64,000 nucleotides of DNA. It comes from Rhyacophila brunnea. Its lineage: Eukaryota > Arthropoda > Insecta > Trichoptera > Rhyacophilidae. Of this stretch, positions 25,556-36,431 are shown one piece after another (position 1 is the first letter of the stretch; every line of letters begins with the position of its first letter). The translations under genes and the position numbers were made by a program. The DNA is taken from the NCBI GenBank assembly GCA_022495005.1, contig JAGYXB010000557.1:310001-374000 (forward strand), read 5' to 3'. A model generated the notes under the pieces. That model was not told where the DNA came from, made no database searches, and was given only the letters and a program-made list of their open reading frames with translations.

Positions 25556-25611
25556 TATTCTATATACAAGGCGGCCATCCACGGTAGTTTATCATATTTA
25601 TGTATTGAAAT
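25556..25611 (+). repeat. Partial copy of the 25830-26101 MITE end
   Basis: TATACAAGGCGGCC, a short spacer and ATCATATTTATGTATTGA match the terminal 70 bases of the element at 25830-26101. Confidence 0.55.
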
Positions 25612-25829
25612 AAAAATGTGTATATTATCTTGAAATCCTTTTTATTTATTTTGATTCCTCATTGTAACCTCATCTGTTATGTTGTATGTTGAGCATTATT
25701 ATCTCACCAATAATTTGTTTGAATTGAAAATTTGTTGCCAAAGTACAATATGTATTTCTTCTTAAAAATGAACTTAATTTATTAATTATAACTGTAGATG
25801 AATTTAAAATTCCAAAATTAAATAACGAC

Positions 25830-26101
25830 CAGTGGGTCTATTATATTCACAAGGCGGCTATTAGCGGCTATCGACGGTGGTTTACCATATTTATGTATTG
25901 AGGCCGTTAATTGTTACAACAAGTTAAGCATGTTTTAAAATCCCCCCTCTTGGTTGTGTGAACATTTAGAGCGAGTTAGACAGTTTTGACAGTTTAGACG
26001 GCTAACTTATTGTACGAATTATAATACATAAATATGATAAACTGATAATATTTATCACTTTACCCGCCGATAGCCGCCTTGTGTATAAAATAGATCCATT
26101 G
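25830..26101. mobile_element. MITE with long terminal inverted repeats (272 bp)
   Basis: The left end (CAGTGGGTCTATTATATTCA, then CAAGGCGGCTATTAGCGG) matches the reverse complement of the right end (CAATGGATCTATTTTATACA, then CAAGGCGGCTATCGGCGG). Homology extends about 75 bases with one gap, to CATATTTATGTATT. The flanking 8 bases do not match, so the superfamily is uncertain; CAGTGG-type ends favour hAT. Confidence 0.65.
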
Positions 26102-26696
26102 AGAGTTAAATATACATTCATAAATTACCACCATCATCAGTCTAGGTAAGTTCACTGCTTGATAAAGACTCCTCCATACCGAATCCCTTATGTACGTTGC
26201 AAAGGTATGTACTCAACCAGAGCTCAACTATTATGTAAATACGTACCATCCACGAGGTATATAATACTATAATATATGAATTGGGAAGATAAGAGATCTA
26301 ACAGACACATTTTAGACGTTTTGGTAATGTTTTTGCTGTTTTAAATTGGTCATAGTTTTCCATAATATAATATTATAATATTGTATAACATTTTACAGCC
26401 ATGTAAGTAATTTACCAATTTACTGTTATATCGTCTATGAAATAATTATTCATGATTATTATAAACACACTTTAACTGTAGGTTTAAATATTGTTATTAT
26501 GGTATCTCATAAAGATTTTTAATAAATATTTACTACCTAAGAAACTGTCTCTTGAGAAAAGAGTAAACAATAAATTTCCACTGTATGTGCAATTATATTA
26601 AATGAACAAAAGCGGTACACGCTTCAAACACATTAATATGGCTACATAACATTAGAAAAGCACATTTATTATTATGTTGCATTTTATTAGCTAGAA

Positions 26697-27545
26697 CAGG
26701 GTTTTCCAAACTATGTTCCGCGGAACACCAGTGTTCCGCCGAACCTGAATAGGTGTTCCGCAACCATTTGGAAAGGTTTTATACACTGAAACACATTTAA
26801 AGATCTTCTACTAAGTAGTAGTAAAATAATAAAACTAACATAATTAAAGAATCGACTTCATATTGAAAGGTAAGTGATGATCAATCTCCACTGATGTTTA
26901 TGACGTCAAGTATCTAGATAGGACAGCTGACAGGCCTCAGCCTGGGGGCCTGGGCTTACGGGGGGCCCGGCGTGAGAGATCGACCAGCCAAGTGAGATAA
27001 ACACACATCACAAACATGCACTAATAGTAAAAAAATGTCGCCTGCAGCGCTGTTTCACTTCAAATATGTGGTTTTGCCATACTTACAATTTTTGATTATT
27101 GTCGATATAATTGTGCATATCAACATAAAAGTGGGTGTATTAAAAATACAAAAAATCGCTAAAAACACCCTTAATTTTACCTCGAGCACCATTTGGAATG
27201 GAGCACCTCAAGCACCATTTGGAGCACGTTGCCTTTAACCTTAGCGATAAGTAGGGGGCCGCTAAAGATCCTAGCCTGGGGGGCCGCTTCGGCATGTGGG
27301 GGCCATGATCTAGGTACCATCTTTTCTCACACCTTGCGCTTGAAAAAGATGGGGTATATATATTGTTTTTAACTGACCGGCTGACAAGTCTTGTCAGCTT
27401 AACGACAGTTTTGACACTTACAGACGCCAAAATTGGCAGAACGGTTAGCTGCGCTAATAAATAACCTACAAAATAAAGTAAGTGGTCCGTTAAAATTTCC
27501 GGGTTAGCGAAGTGTTCTATTGCAGAAAAAGTTTGGGAAACCCTG
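26697..27545. mobile_element. Non-autonomous hAT element (849 bp) with GC-rich core
   Basis: The ends CAGGGTTTTCCAAACT and (inverted) CAGGGTTTCCCAAACT differ at one base. They sit between perfect 8-base duplications AGCTAGAA (26689-26696, 27546-27553). Left subterminal repeats of GTTCCGCGGAACAC are present. The core from about 26930 to 27340 is unusually G/C-rich for this window, with runs such as CTGGGGGCCTGGG and GGGGGGCCCGG. It looks like captured or nested foreign sequence. No transposase is recognised. Confidence 0.88.
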
Positions 27546-27553
27546 AGCTAGAA

Positions 27554-29244
27554 TGTTAGAATAAGGTCAACATGATAATAATATTGTTGTGTTATAAAAG
27601 TCAACTCTTAATAAAATTAAATAGGTACACAGTATGTATGCACAACAAATTGTAGAATATTGTTGTACTACATTTCGGCTCTATAATTTAGACAAAAACA
27701 CTTTTATTGCATTTTTAGATGTCCAATATCATTTGAATTTAAATTGAAACTTCGTACACACCAATTCAGTATGTGGCGAAACTCTTTGTATCCAAAAGAA
27801 CAAACATACACTATATTTTAACAATCAAGTTTTGCATTTCCTGAACATTTTTCCCGTTGGCATAATATACCTAGGTACTGTGGTTTTCCTCAGCACAGAA
27901 TATTTGTCATATTATCACCTTCACTTGCATTAATGATTAATATTTAGTATTTTAGATTCTAGCAGTGATTTTCAACCTTTTTGATTGACTAAATCCTTGA
28001 CATATTTCCAATGCATGAAACATTACCGAGAAGCTAACAGTAAACATGATAGACGAGATGTATATTAAATATCTAAAATGAGAATTAAAGAGGTATAATA
28101 ATAGTATTATTTGCAGTCCAACAGTGGTTTTATTTTTCTGCTGGGAACGCTTGGTTTGAGATACTTATTGTTTTACTCAGCTTTTTAAATGGAAATTAAA
28201 ACTTGACACATTTACTTTTTAACTATTGTTTAAATATATTTGAATTGATATGGATAAAAACAACTACATTATGGTAATCAGCAAAATGCAAAAGCTGAAA
28301 CAAAATTTAAGTCGTGTAAATATGACTGGTCAAATGTTATTTGTTTTTTGTCAATTACCCGTTGCTTACCTCCCTTCAAGTGGATCCCTTCACAAATGGT
28401 TTATAGAGTATTTTTTCCCACAAGTAGATCAACACCTTTCACGAGTACAAAATGATAATTAAAAGTAAAAATAGAATGTCGGAAATATATATCGGAGAAT
28501 TCTTTTTATGGGAGCTTTTTTGATAATAGGTCAAAGGTTAATTTATTGTTGTACATCTCGAAACATTTTATATAAACATAAAAGATTTTTTTTTCGTGAT
28601 CAGTGGAATGTGAAAAAAGTTTTCTAAAGTCATTACCGAAAATGAAATAAAGCCCGGAGGAGCGAAAAGTTTTCCCTTGGCTGATAGGCAGGTGTAGGCA
28701 TGTTATATTTTCTTTAATTTTTTCAAGTTGAGATGGAAAATCAGCTCTAGATTCCCCCCCCAACTTTAATTGGTAAAGGGAGATCCTTGACGAACTTCTA
28801 ATTAAAACGTATTAATAAAAAAGTGCTTTTTAAAAATAAAATTTTATGACATTAAAAAACTTTATTTGTTTTTGATTTTGTTGTGGGGGGAGAAAATAAG
28901 AACCTAAATATCATTGAAACATAAAATATAAAATTAATGAGAACTGGCTTACACTACTGGCTGTGGTATAACAGGCTACGGATGTCCAGTGTGGAGAAAT
29001 ATGGGATAAAGTTAAACACTTGTTAAATAATATGTTATTTTCAATAGCTACTTCCGTATGATAATAATGTGCATTAAAGTTTGTCATGTAAATAATGTAA
29101 CGTGCATTAAATATTGAGGGTCATCGCACGCTTTATTATACTTGGGTTATCTGGCCTGATCATCATAAAGTACCCTGCTTCAAAATCTTGGTCCATGGTG
29201 ATGACTTTAAATTTATTAGAGAGGTCTTTCTAGCTTTACAATGA
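27554..29244. other. Non-coding stretch
   Basis: No supported gene or repeat, apart from a short GTGTGGAGAAATATGGGATA near 28990 that also occurs, slightly changed, near 21520. Confidence 0.35.
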
Positions 29245-29246
29245 TA

Positions 29247-30548
29247 CGAGGGTGGGTCAATAATTCCTTAGAAAAAAGCATTAAAACAGTTTTTATTTTT
29301 GTATTTTTTTTTTATTTCAACATAATCTCCTCGGAGCTCAATACACTTGGTTAGACGTTTCTCAATTTTTTTTAAACAGTCAGAAAAATAAGTTTTCGGA
29401 AGGTCCTCAAAATAAGCATTTGTCCGATCGATGACTTCTTCATTTGAAAAAAAACGTTGTCCACTTAGCCATTTTTTTAAGTTTGGGAAAAGGAAAAAGT
29501 CACTGGGGGCTAAATCTGGCGAATACGGTGGGTGGTCGACCAATTCGAACTTCAATTCTTCAATTTTAGCCATTGATCGTAAACATGTGTGAACACGGGT
29601 ATTGTCCTGATGAAAGAGGATTTTTTTCCTGTTTAAATAAGGCCGTTTTTCTTCAATTTCATTTTATAGCTGGTCCAATAAAGATGCATAATAATCCCCT
29701 GTTATTGTTTTTCCTTTTTCCAAATAGTCAACGAAAATAATTCCACGTGCATCCCAAAATACAGTAGCCATAACCTTACCAGCTGATTTTACGGTTTTCG
29801 CCTTCTTTGGACATGGTTTGCCTTTCGCAATCCACTGCTTTGACTGTTCTTTCGTCTCGGGAGTATAGTGGTGTATCCATGTTTCATCTACAGTCACAAA
29901 ACGACGAAAAAATTCATCCGGATTGCGTTGCATGAGCGACAACAGGGCTTTAGAGGCCACCACCCTATTGCGTTTATTGTCGACTGTGAGCAAACGCGGC
30001 ACCCATCTTGCAGAAATATTTTTCATGCCCAATTTGTCATGTAAAATAGAAATGACGCTACCTTTTGAGATCCCTGTAACCTCAATTATCTCACTCAACT
30101 TTAATCTTCGGTCACTTAACACCATATCGTGGATTTTATTGATCATTTCTGGTGTAGTCACCTCTACAGGACGTCCTGAGCGTGGTTCATCTTTTGTTGA
30201 TGTACGACCACGTTTAAATTCATTTAACCAGTTATAAATAGTTGCAAGTGAAGGAGCAGATATGCCGTGAACTAAATCCAACTCATTTTTTATTTCCTTT
30301 GCTGTTAACCCTTTTATATTAAAATGTTTAATAACAGCTCTAAACTCAATTTTCTCCATTTTCCATTTTTCCATTTTCCACAAGCAAATTTTTTTTTTAA
30401 ATGTACGAGAAACACACAACAACCCGACCAATCTGATTGAAACTTCGCAGCATACTGAATCGGTAGTGCCGCTGCATGAAAACAAACCGCTTACAGTACT
30501 AGTCGCGCCACCTGTCGGCTTTTCTAAAGACTTATTGACCCACCCTCG
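29247..30548 (-). mobile_element. mariner element, full length (1302 bp)
   Basis: Inverted ends CGAGGGTGGGTCAATAA are perfect for 17 bases. Similarity goes on for about 12 more (TTCCTTAGAAAA versus GTCTTTAGAAAA). TA duplications flank it at 29245-29246 and 30549-30550. The flanks ATGA and TCAT mean the empty site was the palindrome ATGATATCAT, a kind of target favoured by mariner transposases. The length is normal for the family. The transposase inside is broken by one nonsense codon. Confidence 0.95.
29268..30374 (-). pseudogene. mariner transposase (DD34D), one premature stop
   Basis: This encodes a cut-and-paste transposase that binds the element's terminal repeats. The ATG at 30374 is inside the element (another in frame at 30359); the frame is open further upstream but only into the terminus. 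An N-terminal helix-turn-helix region (ATIYNWLNEFKRG, DEPRSGRP) is followed by the linker WVPR (residues 124-127). The catalytic Asps are D163 in VTVDETWIHHYTPE, D257 in FHQDN, and D292 in YSPDLAPSDFF. D257 and D292 have exactly 34 residues between them. A TAA at 29664-29666 (codon 237), after YYASLLDQL, interrupts the frame between the first and second Asp. The rest stays in frame to the TAA at 29268. Length, 368 codons, is slightly above the usual 340-350. One lesion implies recent activity. Confidence 0.93.
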
Positions 30549-31291
30549 TATCATGTGGTGTTCAAGATAGGTACGCATTATACAGCGATCCTCATATCAT
30601 TATATACGTGAAAGTGACGCGAATCCATCAAAGAGGCCATGTGCTAAAAATTGAAGATACTAAGTACCACTAGAAACTCTTATTCAATGTTAGATGAAGA
30701 AAGTAAAGTCGGGGGACCTAAACTTTTCTGGGGCAACACCCCTGGGGCCAAGGCAGTGAAGGGAGCTTGAAGCAAATAGAGGAAAAGAGTTGTTTCCTGG
30801 ATGTGGTTAATACCAACATTGGGCTGTAGTGCAGATATATAAATTTTATCTTGATGGAACCATCTATAGTTTTTGTATATAAATTACTGGATGAAATTAT
30901 AGTTTGGCAGCGGTGTCTTTTCTATGCAGAAAATATAGGAGTACATTTGTGTGGAAATTAGTGATGTAATGTGTAGTTTTTGCCTCGTTTTAATATTTTT
31001 TTAGGCTCTATCTCAATAATTGTATAAGAGTTTCTTTAATACAAATACATTTTTCAATCAATTATAAAATTATGTTTAATTTTGGAGATATTATTTTTAT
31101 TTGCTGGGATTTTTACGATATTTAGAAGTTTACAAAATTGTAATTGATGTGTTTAAATACATAGTTTGCCGATTTTTTTCTCCAATTTAATATTTAAAAT
31201 GGAACCGCAGTTTTAAAAATATTAAATAACACTATTTACATTATGGTGTTTTTTTTATAAAATCCTCAAATCGAATCGGCTTACTGTAAAC

Positions 31292-32046
31292 CATGGGTGG
31301 CCAACCTTTTCGGCAGCCGGGCCAGATTCTAAAAATGAGATTTCCTACCGGGCCGCACAACTGATTTTTTTTATTATACTAAACAAAAAAGAAATATGTA
31401 TTACATATTATATTAATAAAATAAAGCAAAAATGAGAATCAAACATATTTATTCGATTAGACTATTTTTAAATAGTAAAAAATAAACAAAATAATATAAA
31501 GATAATAAATTTTAGTGAGAAGTTTGATTTTGTGTGGCAGAACTAAGTGCATTAATATCGATATCGAGTGATGTTGTTCCTACACGCAAACAGTTTTCCA
31601 AATGTAAATCAGTGATTCGTATTCTCACTTGGGATTTGATATGTTTCATCTGACTAAAAAGCTGTTCACACGTGTAAGTCTTTCCAAATAGCGAAGTAGT
31701 CATTAGAGCATGATTGTGAAATACAGGATATTTCTGCTTGTCCTAAAATGTTTTATAATACTTTTCCAAACCAACCTGATGGAATTTCTCCTTTAACTGT
31801 TCATCGCAATATATTTCATAATATTCTATTTCTAAATTTCCCGGTAATAAATTCACGTCTACGGAGAATGGCGTTGCAAATGCAGCAAAAAGCACACTGT
31901 GCTTTTCAAAATCTTGAGCCAATATCGAAATCTCAATTTGCGAAATTATACAACTAGCGGCAGCATTTGATATTATTTTTATTTTCTCACTTCTCCACTG
32001 GCCCACAAGTTGACACCCAGAGGGCCGCATGGGTTGGCCACCCATG
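31292..32046 (-). mobile_element. hAT deletion derivative (755 bp)
   Basis: Perfect 15-base inverted ends CATGGGTGGCCAACC and GGTTGGCCACCCATG lie between perfect 8-base duplications CTGTAAAC (31284-31291 and 32047-32054). The interior retains the end of a transposase on the minus strand (next entry). Most of the transposase has been lost by internal deletion close to the right terminus. Confidence 0.93.
31512..32045 (-). pseudogene. hAT transposase C-terminal fragment (GTF2IRD2/ZBED-like type)
   Basis: The frame starts within the terminal repeat and becomes recognisable at FATPFSVDVNLLPGN, then CDEQLKEKFHQVGLEKYYKTF. A TAG (31743-31745) follows, and the same frame resumes with YPVFHNHALMTTSLFGKTYT and CEQLFSQMKHIKSQVRIRIT. 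This order (F-x-x-P-F-x-x-D ... L-K-x-K-F ... S-x-F-G-x-T-Y-x-C-E-Q-x-F-S-x-M-K ... R) is the C-terminal dimerisation half of hAT transposases related to domesticated GTF2IRD2 and SCAND3-type proteins. The catalytic N-terminal half is missing, so it is inactive. Confidence 0.8.
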
Positions 32047-32478
32047 CTGTAAACCTAGATTTGGAGGATTGAGATAAAAATAAAAAATATATTGAATAAT
32101 TATCAATATTAATTACTAAATATATTAACGCAGCTATATAAAATCGTCGATGCCTTCAGGTGACAGTGAACGTAGCTTATCTGAGTTGCCATGTCTTTGC
32201 ATGGGTAAAGTTTCTTTAACGATAACAGATTCGATTTATTTATGATCCCTCTCAAGAATCTGTAAGAAATTAAACGAGAAAGTTACTTTAATGCCTTCGA
32301 GTGAAAGTTTTGTCGTAATTAATGTAAAAAAAGTATTAACGGGTTGAAAAGTCATTATCAAGAAACTTGAGTAAATTTTATAAATAAACGCGAAAACTTA
32401 TTGATTACATTTTATAGAGCTATTATTTTTTTCTTAGTTTTAAATTTAGATCAAATTACTTACAGTAAAATAATGATA

Positions 32479-32911
32479 TTTTACAACGTTTTTTTAGCTT
32501 GTATTCTTATTTGTCCGGTGGTTCTTTGTCCGGTACAAATCTTGCAATCGATTTTTAACTAACTTTCCCACTAGCTAGACATTTGAAACTTTTAAAATAT
32601 ATCAGAACACGATGCCAATGCATATTTTTAATACTTTTAGCCATCTTCAAGTAGAATTGAATTCATTTTTAGTTTATTCTGTTTTATATGAAAAGTTATT
32701 TCGACACCATTATTGGTTGCTACGGGTCAGGGGTCCTAGCAACTAAATTATTAATATATACGTGCGTTACTATGGAAATCAATATGACATGTAGAAATGA
32801 CATTTCAGTATTATTTCCATCAAGTACAAATTTTTTTGATCGTTTAAGCTAGTCAAGTCAAGTTTATATGATTCAACAGATAATCGAAAAACGTAGTATG
32901 TAAAAAGTTCT
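32479..32911 (+). repeat. Dispersed repeat R1, copy 3 (3' truncated)
   Basis: Begins TTTTACAACGTTTTTTTAGC and follows the other copies to ACGTAGTATGTAAAAAGTT, then loses homology before the CTTGTAATTATT end. Confidence 0.75.
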
Positions 32912-35151
32912 TAAAAAATACGCACGTATTCTTTGTATAATTTTACACAATATCTATTGATCTATAAATTCCAAAATGCGACATAATCCTACGAAAAAAA
33001 AAATGAAGTCTCGAATTACGTGTTTCATATATAATTATTTAAAGCTTGGATGATTTCGTGCGTGTTTAAGTTGAGTGAGTTCATGAGTTCTGTGAGTGAG
33101 AAGTTCATGAGTTTACCAGATGCTGTAGCATCTGGTAAACTCATGACAGTGCCTCGGAAATATGTGCCTTATGCGGAGTAAATTAAAAAGTGAGGTACAA
33201 ATAGCACTACGTCCAATTTTATTTGGCCTATATAATATATTACATTTAAGAGTTTATCGGCTGAAACAGATTGCCATTTGGTTCTTATTTCGACATAAAA
33301 TACAACGGAAAAAATAATCTCACATTAAAACAAATAATTAAAGCTTGAAACATAAAAACGTTGTTTCCTGAAAATATTGAATTGTGGACTTGTCGTTTTT
33401 TGTAATTAGACCCCTCTTATGATCTTTCCCAGTTTTAGTTTTAACGTACTTGCACTTACTAATAATTTTAAATTTAAATTTATATTCATATTTAATATTA
33501 ATTAGATATATTATACAATATTAATTAATAGTATATGGTTCGTGTTTTATACAATATCACCATTACCTTTCCCTTATTTTTAATACACCCAAGATACTCC
33601 CTGTACCTACCTTACAATCCATTTGAAACACATACCCGAAAATTGTTTGGTGCCGACCTCAAAACTTTTCCTTGTACGTAGTCTTTACTCCAGAATGATT
33701 TAAATGTACCTACTTGTCGCCTGATTTCCTTTCCAGGTATCCTGACCATTTTTATCTCAACCACGCAATCCTCTCCAGCTTTATTTGTTTAGCTGCAAAC
33801 AGGTATCACTTGTAAGTTTTGTTTGTTGGCTAGTTTTGTTATAAACTTTTATGAGTAACAACGATTATCTACATTAAAAGCTTACTTATAACTTATAATA
33901 ATATACACCTACATCTTATATACTGTTTAATAGTGGCTATGATTTTAAATATAATACAAATATGGGGATGAAAAAATACGATTGCGTCCGATCAATTGAT
34001 AGATGCGCATTTATCAATGACAGGTTGATGGATGATGGTAGACATCAAATAATTATCCGTTTTAAAACGTTTAAATGCATCTATCTAATACTTTTGGATA
34101 CGATTGCATGTCTATAATTATTAATATATTGATGTGAAGTTTACCAATATTAATGACCATAATCATTATCTAATTCAATGTTTAACAGTAAAATAATATT
34201 GTAATAAGAAAAACAATATTTTTCTTATTTACAAAATAAACCATTTGAGAATGTGAACAAAAAATACATTCGTCACATTTAACTATGATCAAAATATTTC
34301 ATTTAATATCCAACTTCACTCAATACCTGCAAAAAGTGTTTCCAATATAAGTATGTACTAGCTAAGTATTTAGATTTATAGGTGCATTCTTTAAAGACAT
34401 TGTATTATACAATATAATATAGATATATATATATTTAAATTAAAATTGTTATGATTGTTCTTATCATTTTCACTATTTCAACTCATTTAACTTGTATTGA
34501 CAATAATAAAATTGTAATAATATGTAATTTCAAATAGAAAATGTTGGTAAGCACATAGACGATTAAGCTTATGTGGGCTTATTAAAAAAATTATATTATG
34601 TTATAAATACCAAGTGATATAAAAATATTTAATTCTTGAGAAAACCGATAAAAGGTTAGGTTTCGAAAACTAACAAAGAGAAATAAAATATTAAGCTTGG
34701 ACAAAGCTATTTATAAACTCAATCTAACCGAGTTACAACAGACTTAGTTTTTAACTTTCGTGTCTTTGGAAAAGTTTTTCGAGCAATATCGCTAAATCGC
34801 TATCACTCCGATCGATCATAAACGATGTTTTCCAGATTACAGTTTCATGAAATTAAGATTTAAGATTAATACACAACTAAAGTTGTTTATATCTTTACTT
34901 GAAAATTCTTATACTAAATACAAATTGAAATAAAGCCACGTAAACAGCATTTATTTGTAATATTGACGAATCAAGAATATGGTAACAATATATACATTGC
35001 ACAAGCACAAGCACAAGCATGTCATAGTATAAATTAATTAAACATGGATTAGACAATTAATTTATTAATTATACTCAATCTCGGAATTAGACAAAACTAG
35101 TAAAATTTTAAGTGAGTTTTTTTGTTAATGTACTGACATACCCAATATTAC
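32912..35151. other. Non-coding stretch with one perfect hairpin
   Basis: AT-rich, no supported gene. It contains the 42-base palindrome at 33105-33146 and an AAGCAC triplet-like repeat near 35000. Confidence 0.35.
33105..33146. repeat. Perfect palindrome, 20-bp arms
   Basis: TCATGAGTTTACCAGATGCT and its exact reverse complement flank the two bases GT. The left arm is preceded by GTTCATGAGTTC, a second copy of its start. It could fold into a tight hairpin in DNA or RNA. The loop is too small for a typical miRNA precursor. Confidence 0.9.
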
Positions 35152-35590
35152 CAGGGAATTGGACAACTAGGCGCCAAGACAATTGGGCGCCGCACTGTCG
35201 AATGAAATAGATATACGTTCATTACGATATTATACAGAAAGTAGTCTAGGATTTTTAATCAGATTCTATCTAATACTTTGTAGTTTTAATTCGCTTTACT
35301 CTTAACATAATGTTTTTTTTATGATTGAGAATTAACATACCTGACGCTTTTTATAAAAATAAAAGAACTGTCTTTTTGTTGGAGCTTAAACATATGCACA
35401 AATAAATCATTATTTTTGTGTGCATATTTAAATTCTCACCAATTAGTATTAAATAATAATTTAAATATAAATAATAATATTAAATGTATATTTTAAAAGT
35501 ACATATAATTCACGAACGTCTATTTACTTTCAAATTTCATTCGATTGCGTAGCGCCCAGCTGCCTTGGCACCGAATCGTCCTAGACCCTA
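35152..35590. mobile_element. MITE with about 57-bp imperfect inverted ends (439 bp)
   Basis: The left end has CAGGGAATTGGACAA, GGCGCCAAG, TTGGGCGCC and TCGAATGAAA. The right end inverted has TAGGGTCTAGGACGA, GGTGCCAAG, CTGGGCGC and TCGAATGAAA in the same order and spacing. No convincing target duplication. No coding capacity inside. Confidence 0.65.
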
Positions 35591-35639
35591 TTATGACAGT
35601 ATATTATTATTAACAAAATTTTAATATTACATTACATTC

Positions 35640-35765
35640 GACGCGGATGACACGGCTACCGTGTCCCCGTTAAGCGGCCGATCGATCCAATTAACATGTT
35701 ATCTAAATGCGGTAATTAAAAATTAATTAAAATGTACGCAGCGATTGTGTGGGTCAGCTTATATA
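35640..35765 (-). repeat. Dispersed repeat R2, copy C
   Basis: On the minus strand it reads AATTACCGCATTTAGATAAC, then GATCGATCGGCCGC and the perfect hairpin GACACGG-TAG-CCGTGTC. The same GATCGGCCGC occurs in the copy nested near 55730. Confidence 0.6.
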
Positions 35766-36359
35766 GGTATTTAATTATTATGTCTCCTGGGATTTAAGAT
35801 ATTTTTACCCTGGGGACTGCCTGCTTTGAAGACGGTTGCTGAGATTGGTTGTCGCTTGACTGATAAAACAGGTGAGTGCCGTTCAACTGTACCCAAAACA
35901 GCGAATAAGCATAAACACTAAAATAAGTAATGCAGTTGCTGTTTTATGTACTCTTGAGGTATTCAGGGGACAGGAGGATGTATTTTATAATACTTGACGA
36001 AATCTATTATAAAATTATTATTTTATTGGTTTATATAATATATGCGAGTACTTATATCGTTTAATTTTACACCTTTTGTTATTTATTTTATTTTACTCTT
36101 TTATTATTATTAATATTACTTCTCTATATAATTCTAAATGTAATGTAGTATGTAACTATTTGTTTGCAATGATTATGCATATTTCTCTCATAGCATTATC
36201 CGGTGTATATTTAATTTACATATATTTTTTTGAAAAATTATGAACAAACCGCTTTTCTTAGTTAGATTATTACCCTTCTTTGTTTGACATAAAATAAGTC
36301 CCCTTCTGTCAAAAATAATCAGACAATCCAGAATCCGAGATTTTAATGATTGTATTTCG

Positions 36360-36431
36360 ACATGTCAAGTTATTGAACAATTGCGCAGTTAAAATTTAAC
36401 TACGCAATTATTGTTCAATAACTTGACATGT
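36360..36431. ncRNA. 72-base near-perfect hairpin, miRNA-like or foldback
   Basis: ACATGTCAAGTTATTGAACA at the left matches the reverse complement of the right arm. The stem continues through TTGCGCAGTT/AACTACGCAA with one mismatch and a 3-base bulge, closing on AAAATTT. Stem length (about 32 pairs) and loop size are in the range of short hairpin precursors. The near-perfect pairing also fits a foldback transposon relic. Transcription is unknown. Confidence 0.45.

Noticed and set aside
29923..30237. 104-codon plus-strand frame inside mariner
   Set aside because: Opposite-strand shadow of the transposase.
30700..30850. Possible LINE 3' end
   Set aside because: A few words recall LINE tails but no frame holds; too weak to annotate.
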